Shown here in pieces: positions 32,230 to 42,799 of a stretch of DNA of 64,000 nt. Origin of the DNA: Sabellastarte sp. h YS-2021 (lineage: Eukaryota; Annelida; Polychaeta; Sabellida; Sabellidae); NCBI GenBank assembly GCA_964017235.1, contig OZ024933.1, positions 62,354,255-62,418,254 of the forward strand, read 5' to 3'. The notes beneath the pieces were generated by a model. That model made no database searches. It saw only the letters and a program-made list of their open reading frames with translations, and was not told where the DNA came from. Both the position numbers and the translations under genes were made by a program. The number at the start of each line of letters is the position of its first letter. The first letter of the stretch is position 1.

Positions 32230-33240
32230 CTAGAGCCTCAGCAATCAAGGAGTAGGGCTTCTCTGAGGCAGTGGCAGCAAGAATTGAGGCTCCTCAAAGG
32301 GGATCAACCAGCTCAGTCTACGAGGCAAAGTGGACCATTTTTACAAAGTGGTGCATCTCTCATCAGGTGGACTTCAGGGCACCGCCTGTAAAGTCAGTTG
32401 CTGACTTCCTTATGTACCTCTTTCAGGACAGGAAGTTGCAGCCTAGCACCATTGATGGTTACAGGTCAGCCATTGCTGATAAACTGGGAAATTCACCCTT
32501 CAACATCAGCAAAGACGAAAATCTCACTCGTCAACTAGATAGTTTTTATAGAGACAGACCCAAGGGTAGGAGGGGTATCCCTACCTGGAACCTATCCCTG
32601 ATCTTACACCAGCTGACTCAGGCTCCGTTTGAACCAATCAAAGAGGCTTCCTTGAAGCATTTGACCTTCAAGACAGTTTTCCTCTTAGCCCTTGGGTCAG
32701 GCAAACGCAGAAGTGAGATTCATGCTTGGCAGAATAAAAATAACGGACACCAATCTGATTGCTCAAAGGTGTCCCTGTACCCATCACCCAGCTTCCTTTC
32801 CAAGAACCAGCTGGCCAAAGAGGGTCTAGACAGTGTGGCCCCAGTGGTCATACCAGCCCTGGCCCCAACGCTGGACAGGTCCCTCAAGTCTGACAGGTCC
32901 CTCTGTCCGGTCAGAGCTTTGCGTTACTATTTGGACAGGACCTCAGGCAGAATAAAGAGTTGGTCTTTGTCTCCTTCAAGAAAGGCTTTGACAAAGAGAT
33001 CTCACCTGCCACCATCTCCTCATGGATCAAACAGACTGTGATCATATGCTACGAGCTCTCAGACCAGGAAGCCCTCACCCTACATCAGGTTAAAGCCCAT
33101 GATGTCAGAGCCCTTGCAGCTTCCAAAGCCTTCCAGTCAGGAGTCTCACTGGAACAAATACTATCAGCCTGCCACTGAAAGTCACACAGCACCTTCACCC
33201 AATTCTACCTGAAGGATGTGGCTGGGGCTGATTCTGAGCT
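32230..33240 (+). pseudogene. DIRS B tyrosine recombinase, nearly complete, frameshifted
   Basis: A 256-codon frame (32271-33041) carries AARIEAPQRGSTSSVYEAKW, VDFRAPPVKSVADFLMYLFQD, PSTIDGYRSAIADKLG, LALGSGKRRSEIHAW (catalytic Arg box) and CPVRALRYYLDRTS. A short deletion near 32945 shifts the frame; reading resumes (32960-33178) with FVSFKKGFDKEISPATISSWIKQT, KAHDVRALAASKAF (HxxR) and LSACH, where TGA replaces the following Trp. The nucleophile region (TFTQFYLKDV-like) follows at 33190-33220. The best-preserved YR among the B copies. Confidence 0.85.
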
Positions 33241-33584
33241 CTTCCATCTAGGTCCTGTAGTGGACCACAAGTGACCTTGGTATTTAGGAGATATGTATAT
33301 ATGTAAATAGTTGTACATAGTTTAATGCAAAAAAAAAACAAAAAAACTCAGACGTGCTTCCTTCAGGAGGTTTATTTTCTCATCCGACTGACCAGCACCC
33401 TCAGATTTGTCTGGTACCAACCGCTCGGCTCTGCAGAGATGGGCCACCAGCAAATTGACAAGGGATCAGTAACCAGAACGACCAATTACCGACTGACCAA
33501 CTATAGATTTGTTTGGCACCGACCCTCCTGCTCTACAGCAACAGATTACCAGCAAATCGACCGCTGAAGATAAGGTGCTTCCAG

Positions 33585-34620
33585 TATGGACACTGACTCA
33601 GATAGCAACATGTTGGACCGACCAGAACTCAGTATATTTGTTGAAGAGGGTCAGTTGTCCTACCAGGATCCAGATGTCATTGCTACAGACCCTGACTAGA
33701 GCCTCTCTGAGGAACAAACGTACAGAGAAACTATGAGGGGGATCCGGTCATATATGGGTTGGTCATATATCCCTGATATGGACACTACCACTTCAACAAC
33801 AGAAGACAATCCATTTCCAGGTCCAAAGCTACAGCCAACAGGAAAAGTGTCGGTCAAAATGTCCACTGATGAAAAGCTTTGCAACAAACTGGGTAAGCTT
33901 AACTTCACCCTGGTAGAAGGATACCCATCACACAGCTCTGAGGCTGGTGCCTCCTCAAAGATCAGTTTATCTGACCAGTCAAGTTGCAATCTAAGTGGTA
34001 CAGGCTGTATTCCGACCAACAAAAGACTGGTTCTACAGCTGTGTCTTCATGGAATTCTGATGCTTCAAAGCTCAACAGTAGTTATAGTCTGTTAGACAGG
34101 GCAGTTGGACCTGCCTGAACCCCACCAGCTTCCAGACAGATCTTGCAGAAACCTCAGAACCTTAGAAGGTGGGAGAAGTCTGCATGTGAGGCAAGCATCA
34201 TCTGTAACAAGGCGACTAGTTTTCAACCAATGTCTGTTCAAGGTATAGAAAAACATCCAGACTCAACTCAAGGCAAACCAGTCTGATCACAGCAAGGGGA
34301 AGTCCTTCAGCAAGGTTTCAACAGCTACTGATGAACTTCAGTACCTTACGGACTTAAGTGCCAGCATAGCCTAGCCATGGCCAAGACTATGGAGCATGTT
34401 AGTGACTTCCTCTTTGTTTCTATGGCTAAACTCACCTTGGCTAGACGGGACTACTACTTATCACATCTGAAGACTTGCATCAAACACGGCACTTGCTGCC
34501 TTTAAAACTGCTCCACTCCAGATGGCCACATTATTCCCGGATGACGTTCTCAAGCGTGCTGAGGAGGACATTGTGAACGTCGAGAGCAGGGGACAGTCTC
34601 TCAGCTCATCTTACAAGAAT
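33585..34620 (+). pseudogene. gag: DIRS B4 gag-like remnant
   Basis: MDTDSDSNMLDRPEL, SLSEEQTYRETMRGIRSY, EDNPFPGPKLQPTGKVSV and LNFTLVEGYPSHSSEAGA follow B1 gag (NYRKTMRGIRSH, EDNLFAAPQQQPTGKISV, LNVTLIHGYPSRSSEAGG). It contains a TAG (33699) and frameshifts. The N-terminal Cys/His cluster is missing. Confidence 0.7.
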
Positions 34621-35089
34621 GTTTGTTACCACCATTAAGAGTGTACAGAGAAACAGGACAGTGTCTCAGCTCATCTTACAAGAATATTCGTTACCACCAT
34701 TAAGAGCATACAGAGAAACGTCCAGACAACTAGAAACCGGACAGGCCACCTTGGAAGAACATTGGGAATTGTGGCCAGGGCAAGAGAAACAAGGGCAAGG
34801 CCTCTCACTACTCTTCCCATCTGGCCAAGGGTCAGCAGTCCTATAAATGCAATTATTGTGTAAATGTTCCAGTTTATGCAGGACTGCTGGCAGGGAGCAA
34901 AGAGACTGTAAATGTTTGCCAGTCACCAGAGATTTCAGGGTTAACCAGAAAGACAATAGAACCTCAGACACAACAGCCTTTAAGTGTAAACTTACCTGAT
35001 GTAACTCTTGCACATATTATAAAAGGGCAATCACATAAAAAAAGATCTTAAGTCCCATTGTTGTAAATTGTTATCAGAGATTAAAACAT

Positions 35090-35910
35090 GTGAAAGATGT
35101 TTCCTGTGAACTCAATTGTCTTTTGCAAACCTGTAAACCAATGTCTCAACTGTTGCTCAGATCTATATGTAGGGGCAAGACTGCACAAGTTTTGGGAAAC
35201 TTGAGAAGCTCTGGGTGCCGGTCCGAAAGGAGTAAACATCCTCAAAGAAGGCTATACTCTCCCCTTTCGGACCCAGCTGTACTTGACAAGGTCACCGACC
35301 ATCACAAGCTTCTATGTCAATCCCCACAGGAACCTCTACCTGTTGGAGGCATTATATCCGCTTATGAACAAAAATACAGTAGAATTGGTGAAAAATCAGG
35401 CATCTTTGCGCTTCTTCAACCAGCTATTTTTGGTTCCCAAACCGAACACCGGGGGGAGACCTATACTAGACCTGAGCAATCTTAACCAATTCCTCAAGGC
35501 AGAAAAATTCAAGATGGAGACACCAGAAATTATCGGGACCTCTCTAGCAACGGGAGTGGGTGACATCAGTAGACTTCAAGGACCCCTATTCCCACATACC
35601 AATAGAAGAATAGTCCAGGAAATTTCTCAGGTTTCACATGCGGGGTCAGTCGTATCGGTTCAAGACACTGCCATTTGGACTGTCCAGAGCTCTCCATGGA
35701 GTTTATTGCCATAGCCAAAGAAGTGAAACTTATGGCATTACACAAGGGTATAAGGACCCACCAGTACCTAGACGACTGGTTGGTGAGAGCCAGATCCTAC
35801 GAAGTTTGTCTCCAGCATACTCAGGAACTAGTAAAAATGTGTCAGAAACTAGGTTGGCAAGTGAATTTGGAGAAATCTTGACCACAAGCAAGTCTTCGAC
35901 TTTGTAGGTT
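35090..35910 (+). pseudogene. DIRS B4 reverse transcriptase remnant
   Basis: LRFFNQLFLVPKPNTGGRPILDLSNLNQFLKAEKFKMETPEIIGTSLATG (35400-35565), then a shifted palm (FKTLPFGLSRALHGV) and YLDDWLVRARSYEVCLQHTQELVKMCQKLGWQVNLEKS (35764-35881, frame 35675-35881). Insertions in the palm and loss of the catalytic first-Asp segment leave it inactive. Confidence 0.8.
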
Positions 35911-35989
35911 ACCAGTTCAACCTCAAAGGTAGCAGGATCCGGCCCACACCGGACCGGTGGCAGACCCTGCAGCAAGAAATACTGGAACT

Positions 35990-36600
35990 ACTTTCTCAAC
36001 TGGCTTGTCCTATCCGGCAGTTCATGTCTCTGATAGGTCTGCTAACAGCCACAGAGGAACAAGTTTACCTCAGCCGGCTACACATGAGACCCATATAGTG
36101 GCATCTCAAAAACAACTGGAGGGTACCAGAATCCCTAAATAAGGTCATACTCATTCCAAGGTCGCTCCACCCTCATCTTAGATGGTGGCTATAAGAAGAC
36201 AATGTGCTTCAAGGTCAACCGTTACACCCTCTGAATCATTCTCTGTAGATCTTTACAGATGCATCAAAAGAAGGGTGGGGGACTCACTTAAACAAGCACA
36301 CTGCAAGGGGAACCTGGTCCCTTCTAGAAAGCAAATTGCACATAAATTATCTGGAACTAGAGGTGGTTTTTCTGGCCCTAAAAGATTTCCTCTGTTTGAA
36401 GAACATAGTGCTCAGACCTACAGACAACACAGTGGTTGCCTACATAAACAAGGAGGGGGGGGGGGATGAAGTCATGCCCCCTGTGTGCCTTTCTGTGGAG
36501 AAACCTGACCTGGTGTTGAGGGAAACGGGTAACTCTTAGAGCCGGACACATTCCAGGCCGGTTGAATGTGATAGCAGATAAGCTATCCAGGCTAGGCCAA
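35990..36600 (+). pseudogene. DIRS B4 RNase H remnant
   Basis: HMRPI*WHLKNNWRVPES (36085-36135), IFTDASKEGWGTHLNKH-like (36248-36300, with a frameshift at GGGGGAC), LHINYLELEVVFLALKDF (36339-36390) and PTDNTVVAYINKEGGG (36418-36462), then AGHIPGRLNVIADKLSRLGQT (36543-36600). Stops and a G-tract insertion break it. Confidence 0.75.
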
Positions 36601-36699
36601 ACCATCCAAACATAGTGGTCTCTCCTTCCAGAGGTCTTGCAGACACTATGCAACAGATGGCATCAACCTCAGACATATTTGCTGCAAGGTTCAACAACA

Positions 36700-37335
36700 G
36701 TTTCCACATACACAAACCCAAAGATCTTAGGGGTATCCCCTCCTATAACCACTCCCTGGTTTTGCACTAGCTGACAAAGGCCCATTTGAACCCATTAAAG
36801 TGGCCTCATTGAAGCATTTGACCTTTAAGACTGTCTTCCTCTTGGCCCTGGGTTCGGGTAAATTAAGGAGTGAGATTCATGCATGGCAAAATAAGAATAT
36901 CCGACATCAGTTTGTATGGTCCAAGGTATCTTTGTACCCCTCGCCCAGCATTCTTTCCAAAAACCAGCTGGCCAAAGAGGGTCCAGATAGTGTGGCCCCA
37001 GTGGCTATACATGCCCTGGCCCCAACTCTGGATAAGTCATGTAGGTCTGATAGGTCTTTATGCTACTATTTGGACAGAACTTCAGACCTTCGGCAAAATA
37101 AGGAGTTAGTTTTTGTCTCCTATAAGAAAGGTTTTGACAAGGACATCTCACCTGCCACTATCTCCCCATGGATCCAGCAGACTGTGATCCTATGCTATGA
37201 GCTCTCTGACCAAGGGGCATTCATTTTACATCAGGTGAAAGTGATGTGAGGACCGTCGCTGCTTCCAAGGCCTTCCAATCAGAAGTCTTCCTGGAATAAA
37301 TTATGTCGGCCTGCCATTGGAAGTCACACAATTTT
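36700..37335 (+). pseudogene. DIRS B4 tyrosine recombinase, C-terminal part
   Basis: Begins mid-YR after a deletion of roughly 650 bases relative to B5. A 149-codon frame (36800-37249) has LKHLTFKTVFLLALGSGKLRSEIHAW (Arg box with R to L in one position), NQLAKEGPDSVAPVAI, CYYLDRTSDLRQNKELVFVS and IQQTVILCYELSD; 'KAHD' is replaced by a frameshifted KVM. The final AACHWK-like stretch (37310-37325) remains. Inactive. Confidence 0.8.
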
Positions 37336-37879
37336 ATCTGAAGGACCTAGCTTGGGCTGTCTTGGAGCTGTACAATTTGGGCCCAGTAGTGGCTGCTCAT
37401 CCGATCCACCAGTAGCCCACACTGTTGAGGAGATTTGTACATATATAAATTAGTTTTATATAGTAAAAAAAAACTAAAAAGCCAAAAAAATATGTGACAT
37501 TCTTCCTTTGGGAGGTTTATTTTCTGAGACTGAACTCATCCCTCTCTTCCCCTACCTCAGTGCAGGTTTGTAAAAAAGGGGGGATAGCAACGTCAGTATG
37601 TATCCCCAGCAACTGGGTACTGGCAACTGACCATAGGCCAACAAGATTCTCCCTACATCAAGTAAACCTAGGCCTGGAAAATTTGTTGTGTTTTATGAGT
37701 TCACCTAGGGCCCTAGTAATTTAATCGCCGACCAAGTGGTAGTTATTCAGCAATTATCCATTGGGTAGGATGTATTAACACAATAAAATTGCAATTTTAT
37801 TACGCTACAATAGATTACCATGTGGGACTTAATGCTGTTCTCGGGTTGCCACACCCAGGGCCAACGTCTTAGAAAGACA

Positions 37880-39947
37880 AACCGAGAGCTTCCCAATGAC
37901 TCCTCAAAAGCCTCACTCAGTCCACCAGTAGGAGGTCGCCTCCGTTCTTTCAGGAGAGACTGGCTAACAAACAAATGTTCACAAAACGTGTTAAACATTA
38001 TCACCAATGGCTACGTTCTGCCATTCCGTTCAAAGCCAAACTTGGTCAGATTTCCTCTGATAATGTACAAGGCCCAACAAAAAGACCAAGCCTTGGCCAC
38101 TTGTATCCAGTCTCTCCTGTCAAAGAACGCAATCGAAAGGGTGGAAAATGTAAAATCTCTCAGGTTTTACAGTCGCCTGTATCTAGTGCCCAAGCCTCAC
38201 CAAAGGTGGTGGCCAGTCATAGACTTAAGCAGGCTCAACACTTTTCTACACGTAGAAAAGTTCAAAATGGAAACTCCAGAGTCCATCAGGACCTCCCTGA
38301 TTCCAGGGGAATGGGTATCGTCGATAGATCTGTTGGACGCTTACCTGCACATCCCCATCCACCCAAACTCAAGGAAATACCTAAGGTTTTGCTACAAGGG
38401 TCAGGTGTTCCAGTTCACCTCCCTCCCGTTCGGACTGGCCACAGCCCCCCAGGTCTTTACAATGATTGTAAAGGAAGTGAAACATGGCCCTCTCAAGAGG
38501 ACTCAGAATTCACCAATACCTGGACGACTGGCTGATCAGGTCCCAGTCTCAGGAGGAAGCCCAAGTGAACACACAGGCGGTGGTAGACCTAACTCAGTCC
38601 TTGGGATGGATAATAAATCAGGAAAAATCAGAACTGAAACCTACTCAGGTGTTTTCGTTCGTGGGCTACGAATACCACCTAGATTCAGCCCTTGTAAAAC
38701 CCACTCGAGAGAGATGGCTCAAACTTCAGGATTTGATCCGACGACTCAAGTCAAAACGTGTTTTGACTGCAAGATGTTTGATGTCTCTAATTGGGTTGCT
38801 AGCCTCAACGGAGAAAATGGTCCCGGAGGGATGCCTTCACATGAGGCCCTTTCAGTTTCATCTCAAGGAGCACTGGAGATATCCTCAGTCGTTGGACAAC
38901 CTCCTTCCTTGGACAGAAGCCATTACAGCCCACCTAGATTGGTGGCAAAATCCCTCAAACGTGATGAAAGGTGCAGACCTTCATCCCAAAGACCACAGTA
39001 TCCAACTCTTTACCGACGCCTCAAACGAAGGTTGGGGCGCTCACTTAGATCAATATTCTACAAAGGGTCTGTGGTCAGATCGGGAAAAAAGGCTACACAT
39101 AAATGTCCTAGAATTGAAGGCGGTCTCCCTTGCCCTTCGAGACTTCAAGGACCAGTGCCGGAACCAAACAGTGTTAGTTGCTACGGACAACTCAACAGTG
39201 GTAGCCTACATCAACAAACAAGGAGGAACTCACTCAGCAGAGATGTGTGCTCTCCTGTGGAAAATCATGACCTGGTGCCATCACTACCACATAACATTGA
39301 AAGCCAGGCACATCCCAGGGTGCCTGAATGTGATGGCCGACCTACTGTCCAGGTCCAACCAAGTGCAGTCAACAGAATGGTCTCTGCACCCACAGGTGTT
39401 CAAACAGATCTGCCAGAAGTGGTTCACACCTCATGTAGACTTATTTGCCACTCACCTGAACCACAAGCTCCCACTGTACGTGTCTCCTGTCCCAGACCCA
39501 AGGGCCTGGGACATAGATGCTCTAAACATAACCTGGACCAACCTCACGGCCTATGCTTACCCTCCTACGGCTCTCCTTCACAAGGTGATCCAAAAGATCA
39601 AGCAGTGTCATTGCCTGATCATCGTGATAGCCCCAGGCTGGCCAGGGATGCCCTGGTTTTGGGACCTAGTGCAGCTCTCAACAGAGATCCCACTACAACT
39701 CCCAGTGTCAACGACCATACTCAAACAGTCCCACAAGTATGTGTTCCACAACAACCCACGACAGCTCAACCTCCACGCCTGGTGTCTAGGAGCAGACAAC
39801 TCCAAGAACAAGGCTTCTCTGTGGAGGTGGCAGAGAGAATTGCTGCCCCTCAGCGGTCATCAACAAGGACCATCTACAAGTCAAAGTGGGCCCTATTTGA
39901 AAAATGGTGCAGAGAAAATTCGGTGGATTTCTCCTCTCCATCTGTGA
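37880..39947 (+). pseudogene. DIRS A2 RT - RNase H - methyltransferase-like, one frameshift
   Basis: The N-terminal RT is readable from NDSSKASLSPPVGGRL (within the frame 37820-40585) up to TMIVKEVK at about 38482. There GAAACATGG stands for A1 GAAACTAATGG, a 2-base loss that shifts the frame. The rest (38484-39947, 487 codons from ATG) contains IHQYLDDWLIRS, LFTDASNEGWGAHLD, LKARHIPGCLNVMADLLSR, VDLFATHLN, DALNITWTNLTAYAYPPTALL and APGWPGMPWFWDL. It keeps the LKPTQ segment that A1 lacks, and the YPP of the methyltransferase-like motif. One small repair apart from A1-like function. Confidence 0.88.
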
Positions 39948-41001
39948 AACAAATCTCAGATGTTTTCATGTACCTGTACCAAGACCTAAACAGGCGCCCC
40001 TCGACCATTGATGGTTACAGGACTGCAATCGTTGACACTTTGGGCCCAACGGCCCACCATATTGCACATAATGCAGACCTTCATAGGTTACTCTCCAGTT
40101 TTCACAGGGATCGTCCAAAAAGTTCCAGAAATTTACCCAAGTGGAACCTTTCTGTTGTCCTCAACGAGCTCACAAAAGCACCATTTGAGCCCATGAAAGA
40201 CACAGACCTCAAACATCTTACTCTCAAAACTGCTTTCTTGCTAGCTTTGGCCTCCGGCAAGCGCCGCAGCGAAATCCATGCCTGGGTCGCAAACAAAGTA
40301 TCTAATCTAGGCCAATGGGAAAAGGTTGCCTTGTTCCCTTCTTCTGATTTCATAGCCAAAAACCAACTAGCAAGAGAAGGTTCTCAAAGTGTGTCTCCGG
40401 TGACTATTCCTGCTTTGACTACCATTGTAGATAGACAATTTAAAGAAGACAGGACCCTGTGTCCGGTGCGGGCCCTGAGGTTTTATCTGGACCGAACAAA
40501 AGACCTGCGAGGGTCTCGTTCGCTCCTTTTCATCTCCTTTAAGAAAGGACAGACATCAGACCCGCTACACTCTCTTCCTGGTTGAAACAAACCATTCTAC
40601 TTTGTTACAAACAAGCAGACCAACAAGCCTTGGACTTGGTCCAAGTTAAAGCGCATGACATCCGGGCCTTCGCAGCCTCTAAGGCCTTTTACGGTGGGGT
40701 ATCGGTGGACCAAATCATGCAAGCCTGTCACTGGAAAGCTCACAACACATTTACAAATTTTTACCTAAAAGACCTTACTTGGTCGGACACCGACAACAAT
40801 ATGTATCTGGGACCCGTAGTGGCGGCACAACAAGTCCTAGATCCTTCCCCTCAGACCAGTTGTCCTCGGAAAGAAAAAAAAAGGGGGGGGGGGGCACATC
40901 CGCTACAACCAAGTCTTCAAGAGTCTCTCCCAGGATCTAGGTATTCCTTTACCTTCAAGATGTTACGGGTAAGGTCATTTTGTTTTTTAGTTATCAAGTA
41001 A
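39800..41001 (+). pseudogene. DIRS A2 tyrosine recombinase, one frameshift
   Basis: Starts near GFSVEVAERIAAPQ and reads through PSTIDGYRTAIVDTLG, LALASGKRRSEIHAW and CPVRALRFYLDRTKDLRGSRSL to 40585. A 7-base loss (AAAGGACAGACATC against A1 AAAGGATACACCTCAAACATC, near 40548) shifts the frame. Reading resumes from 40582 (frame to 41001) with QVKAHDIRAFAASKAFYGGVSVDQIMQACHWKAHNTFTNFYLKDL, carrying HxxR, H/W and Tyr. The Trp codon TGG (40579-40581) is intact here, unlike A1. Confidence 0.88.
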
Positions 41002-41327
41002 TTTCTATTAAGGACTTATTAGTTGTCATTAATCTCATATTCAGGTGGAAAACATTTATGAGATGTCCAACCATCGGGTTGGTCAGTCACACGTGAAGGG
41101 CCCTCAGGGACCCTTAGACCTTGAAGTGAGCACTGCTGCACTTCCGTCCTACAATCAAACATCTAGACAGTTCTAGAACTGTCCCTCATTTCACTTAGGT
41201 TTGTGGCTCGTTACAGGCCCAGACTGGTATTTCTATCACTATTTCTATATATATTAATTCAAAATCTTAGAAAAAAATGACATATCTTCCAGTCTCAGCT
41301 GTAATCCCGCCACCAGGCGGTTGGATT

Positions 41328-41432
41328 CAGCATTAAGTCCCACATGGTAAGCTATTGTAGCGTAATAAAATTGAAGATTTTAATTACTTAAATGTAGCTT
41401 TTATAAGCTACAAGCTTACCATGTGGGACTTA
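41328..41432 (+). repeat. DIRS A2 internal complementary region
   Basis: Same structure as in A1 (15226-15330): inverted left terminus (CATTAAGTCCCACATGG..GCGTAATAAAAT) joined to inverted right terminus. Confidence 0.88.
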
Positions 41433-41493
41433 GAAGAGTCCCACCCTGCCTCCCCGCTGTTTACAGCTGAGGGGTAGGTTTTAAAAAATTTCA

Positions 41494-41682
41494 ACAAGAA
41501 AGTAGGGCGATTGGTCAGAAGTTATCACGTGACGACAACTACCAGTATATCCGGTGGTTAACAAGAACGATCTTTTTTTCTAAGACGTTGGCCCCGGGTG
41601 TGGCAACCCGAGAACAGCATTAAGTCCCACATGGTAAGCTTGTAGCTTATAAAAGCTACATTTAAGTAATTAAAATTTTCAA
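41494..41682 (+). repeat. DIRS A2 right inverted terminal repeat
   Basis: Homologous to 15393-15582 of A1 with scattered substitutions. Because A2's left ITR is mostly deleted, only about 80 bases can now pair with it. Confidence 0.85.
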
Positions 41683-42053
41683 ATTTAATAAGTAAATTAA
41701 ATTTTTATAAGATAATACCGTACCCAATGGACAGACAAGGCCCTCCCAATCGACCCCACTATCAGCTTACTAGGGGTCTAAATAGGTTTAGATAACCAAA
41801 AAAATGCAATGACGTCATACTGTCTAAGACAGGAAGGAAGTATGCTGCGCCACCTGGCAAATGCACCATACTGGACCAGCCCAGCTGGTGAAAACACAGG
41901 ACAGATTTTTCTGTCATTTGGCGGGCCGGTCTGCGCTAACCAGATTAGCAATTGTCTATTGGGTAGGGTATTAACTTAAAAAACTTTGATTTACTTATTT
42001 AATTTGCAAGTTACAATACATAGGCCCTTCATGTTTACACAATATACACAGAG

Positions 42054-42191
42054 GGTGAAGAGGCAGAAATCAGTCGGGCCAAGGCAGCCTTGCAGGACAT
42101 AGCAGAAAAGTACAGATCAGAAGTGAAGCAGGCCAAGAAAGCCAAGCAGAAAAATATCAAAGATCTGATTTTCTTGTATGAAGCTGATGAG
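42054..42191 (+). CDS. Nucleoredoxin-like gene, penultimate exon (host gene)
   Basis: An open stretch reading GEEAEISRAKAALQDIAEKY...KDLIFLYEADE, bounded on the right by GAG|GTAATA (donor at 42192) and on the left by ACACAG|AG|GGT (acceptor ending 42051 or 42053). Joined in phase 0 to the exon at 44372 it gives LIFLYEADE-SLELADSIRQFLGL, matching the last thioredoxin-like domain of nucleoredoxin-type proteins, where an acidic/Lys-rich helix precedes a 'lfFv..eDe..dSlR.f' strand-helix. Such proteins are cytosolic/nuclear redox regulators; no CxxC lies in this C-terminal part. The upstream exons lie beyond the inserted DIRS elements, outside or upstream in the window, and I could not find them. 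Family call is by pattern, not by search. Confidence 0.6.
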
Positions 42192-42276
42192 GTAATAACT
42201 TGCTTGCTTGAAAGATCTTTTTTAATATAATATTTGAGTGCTGTTTGATGGTATTAAACTATCAATTGGCTGTATT

Positions 42277-42781
42277 TTACCCACAAAGCCTATTTAGCAG
42301 GTGGTCAGTGGATAGTGGAGCTGGCAGCAGGAAAAACATCTGGTGAGGCTGTATCTCAGAAACAATGAGGTATAGGAACTACATACTTATTGGGGACATA
42401 AGTTGATGTTGTAGATGTGCAATGTCATGATGTGACCTTGATTTGACCTTTGACCATGTTGTAGTAACCTTGACCTTTTTCACAAAGTAAACTGTAACCA
42501 TATTTATATTGCTAGATTTGAGGTGTCTTTGAAGTATTTTATGTTAAAATACTGTCTTATAAAAATATTGTAATACACAAAGTAAACTGTATCCATATTT
42601 ATATTGCTAGATTTGAGGTGTCTTTGAAGTATTTTATGTTAAAATATTTTCTTATTAAAATATTGTAATACACAAAGTCAAAGTTCGTAAAAGTATAAAA
42701 AATATTTGAAAATTAGGTCATGGAGAAAGCTCAAGGAACAGTAGATTCGTAGATACGAATGTATGAGGGCCGAAGGCTAGT
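42277..42781 (+). mobile_element. Short Helitron-like element in the host intron (146-bp repeat family)
   Basis: Starts with a decayed version of the 8005 palindrome (ACCCACAAAGCC..), then one unit of the 146-bp repeat (CTGTATCTCAGAAACAATGAG; TGACCTTGATTTGACCTTTGACC at 42433-42455). A 94-97 bp segment (CACAAAGTAAACTG landmarks 42481, 42575, 42672) is repeated ~2 times. The 3' hairpin ATTCGTA/TACGAAT (42745-42760) and CTAGT (42777-42781) form the end. Confidence 0.75.
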
Positions 42782-42799
42782 ATTGCTAGGTTCCTAGGC

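Larger units (their letters stand above)
31900..33370 (+). mobile_element. DIRS-like family B 3' part (probably the rest of B1)
   Basis: Begins inside the methyltransferase-like region and continues through YR to the 3' untranslated part (CTTCCTTCAGGAGGTTTATTTTC, cf. 58547-58562). It then passes directly into the gag region of B4 at about 33375, so its own ICR and right ITR are missing. Confidence 0.75.
37793..41682 (+). mobile_element. DIRS-like family A, copy A2, gag-deleted (3.9 kb)
   Basis: The left terminus ATTTTATTACGCTAC follows B4 ...AATAAAATTGCA; the right terminus ...TTAAAATTTTCA is followed by B4 AATTTAATAAG. ITRs: 37793-37875 (internally deleted) and about 41494-41682; ICR: 41328-41432. 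Relative to A1 it has lost 9291-9624 (join at AAAGAC) and about 9643-11764 (join at GAGCT/TCCC), removing most of the left ITR interior and all of gag. About 95% similar to A1 by eye. Confidence 0.92.
33375..42009 (+). mobile_element. DIRS-like family B, copy B4, split by A2
   Basis: The 5' end is truncated: it starts within gag. It contains decayed gag, RT, RNase H, a deletion joining MT to mid-YR at about 36699, and the 3' region to 37792. It is interrupted by A2 (37793-41682) and resumes at 41683 with the second half of the ICR, the ITR (about 41760-41975) and the right terminus (TTTAATTTGCAA, ending 42009). The right end lies only ~42 bases before a host exon. Confidence 0.85.

Noticed and set aside
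37793-37905. A2 as a retrotransposed spliced copy of A1 (gag region as an intron)
   Set aside because: Neither deletion has GT/AG borders; both lie at short direct repeats (AAAGAC, CT), which fits deletion rather than splicing.
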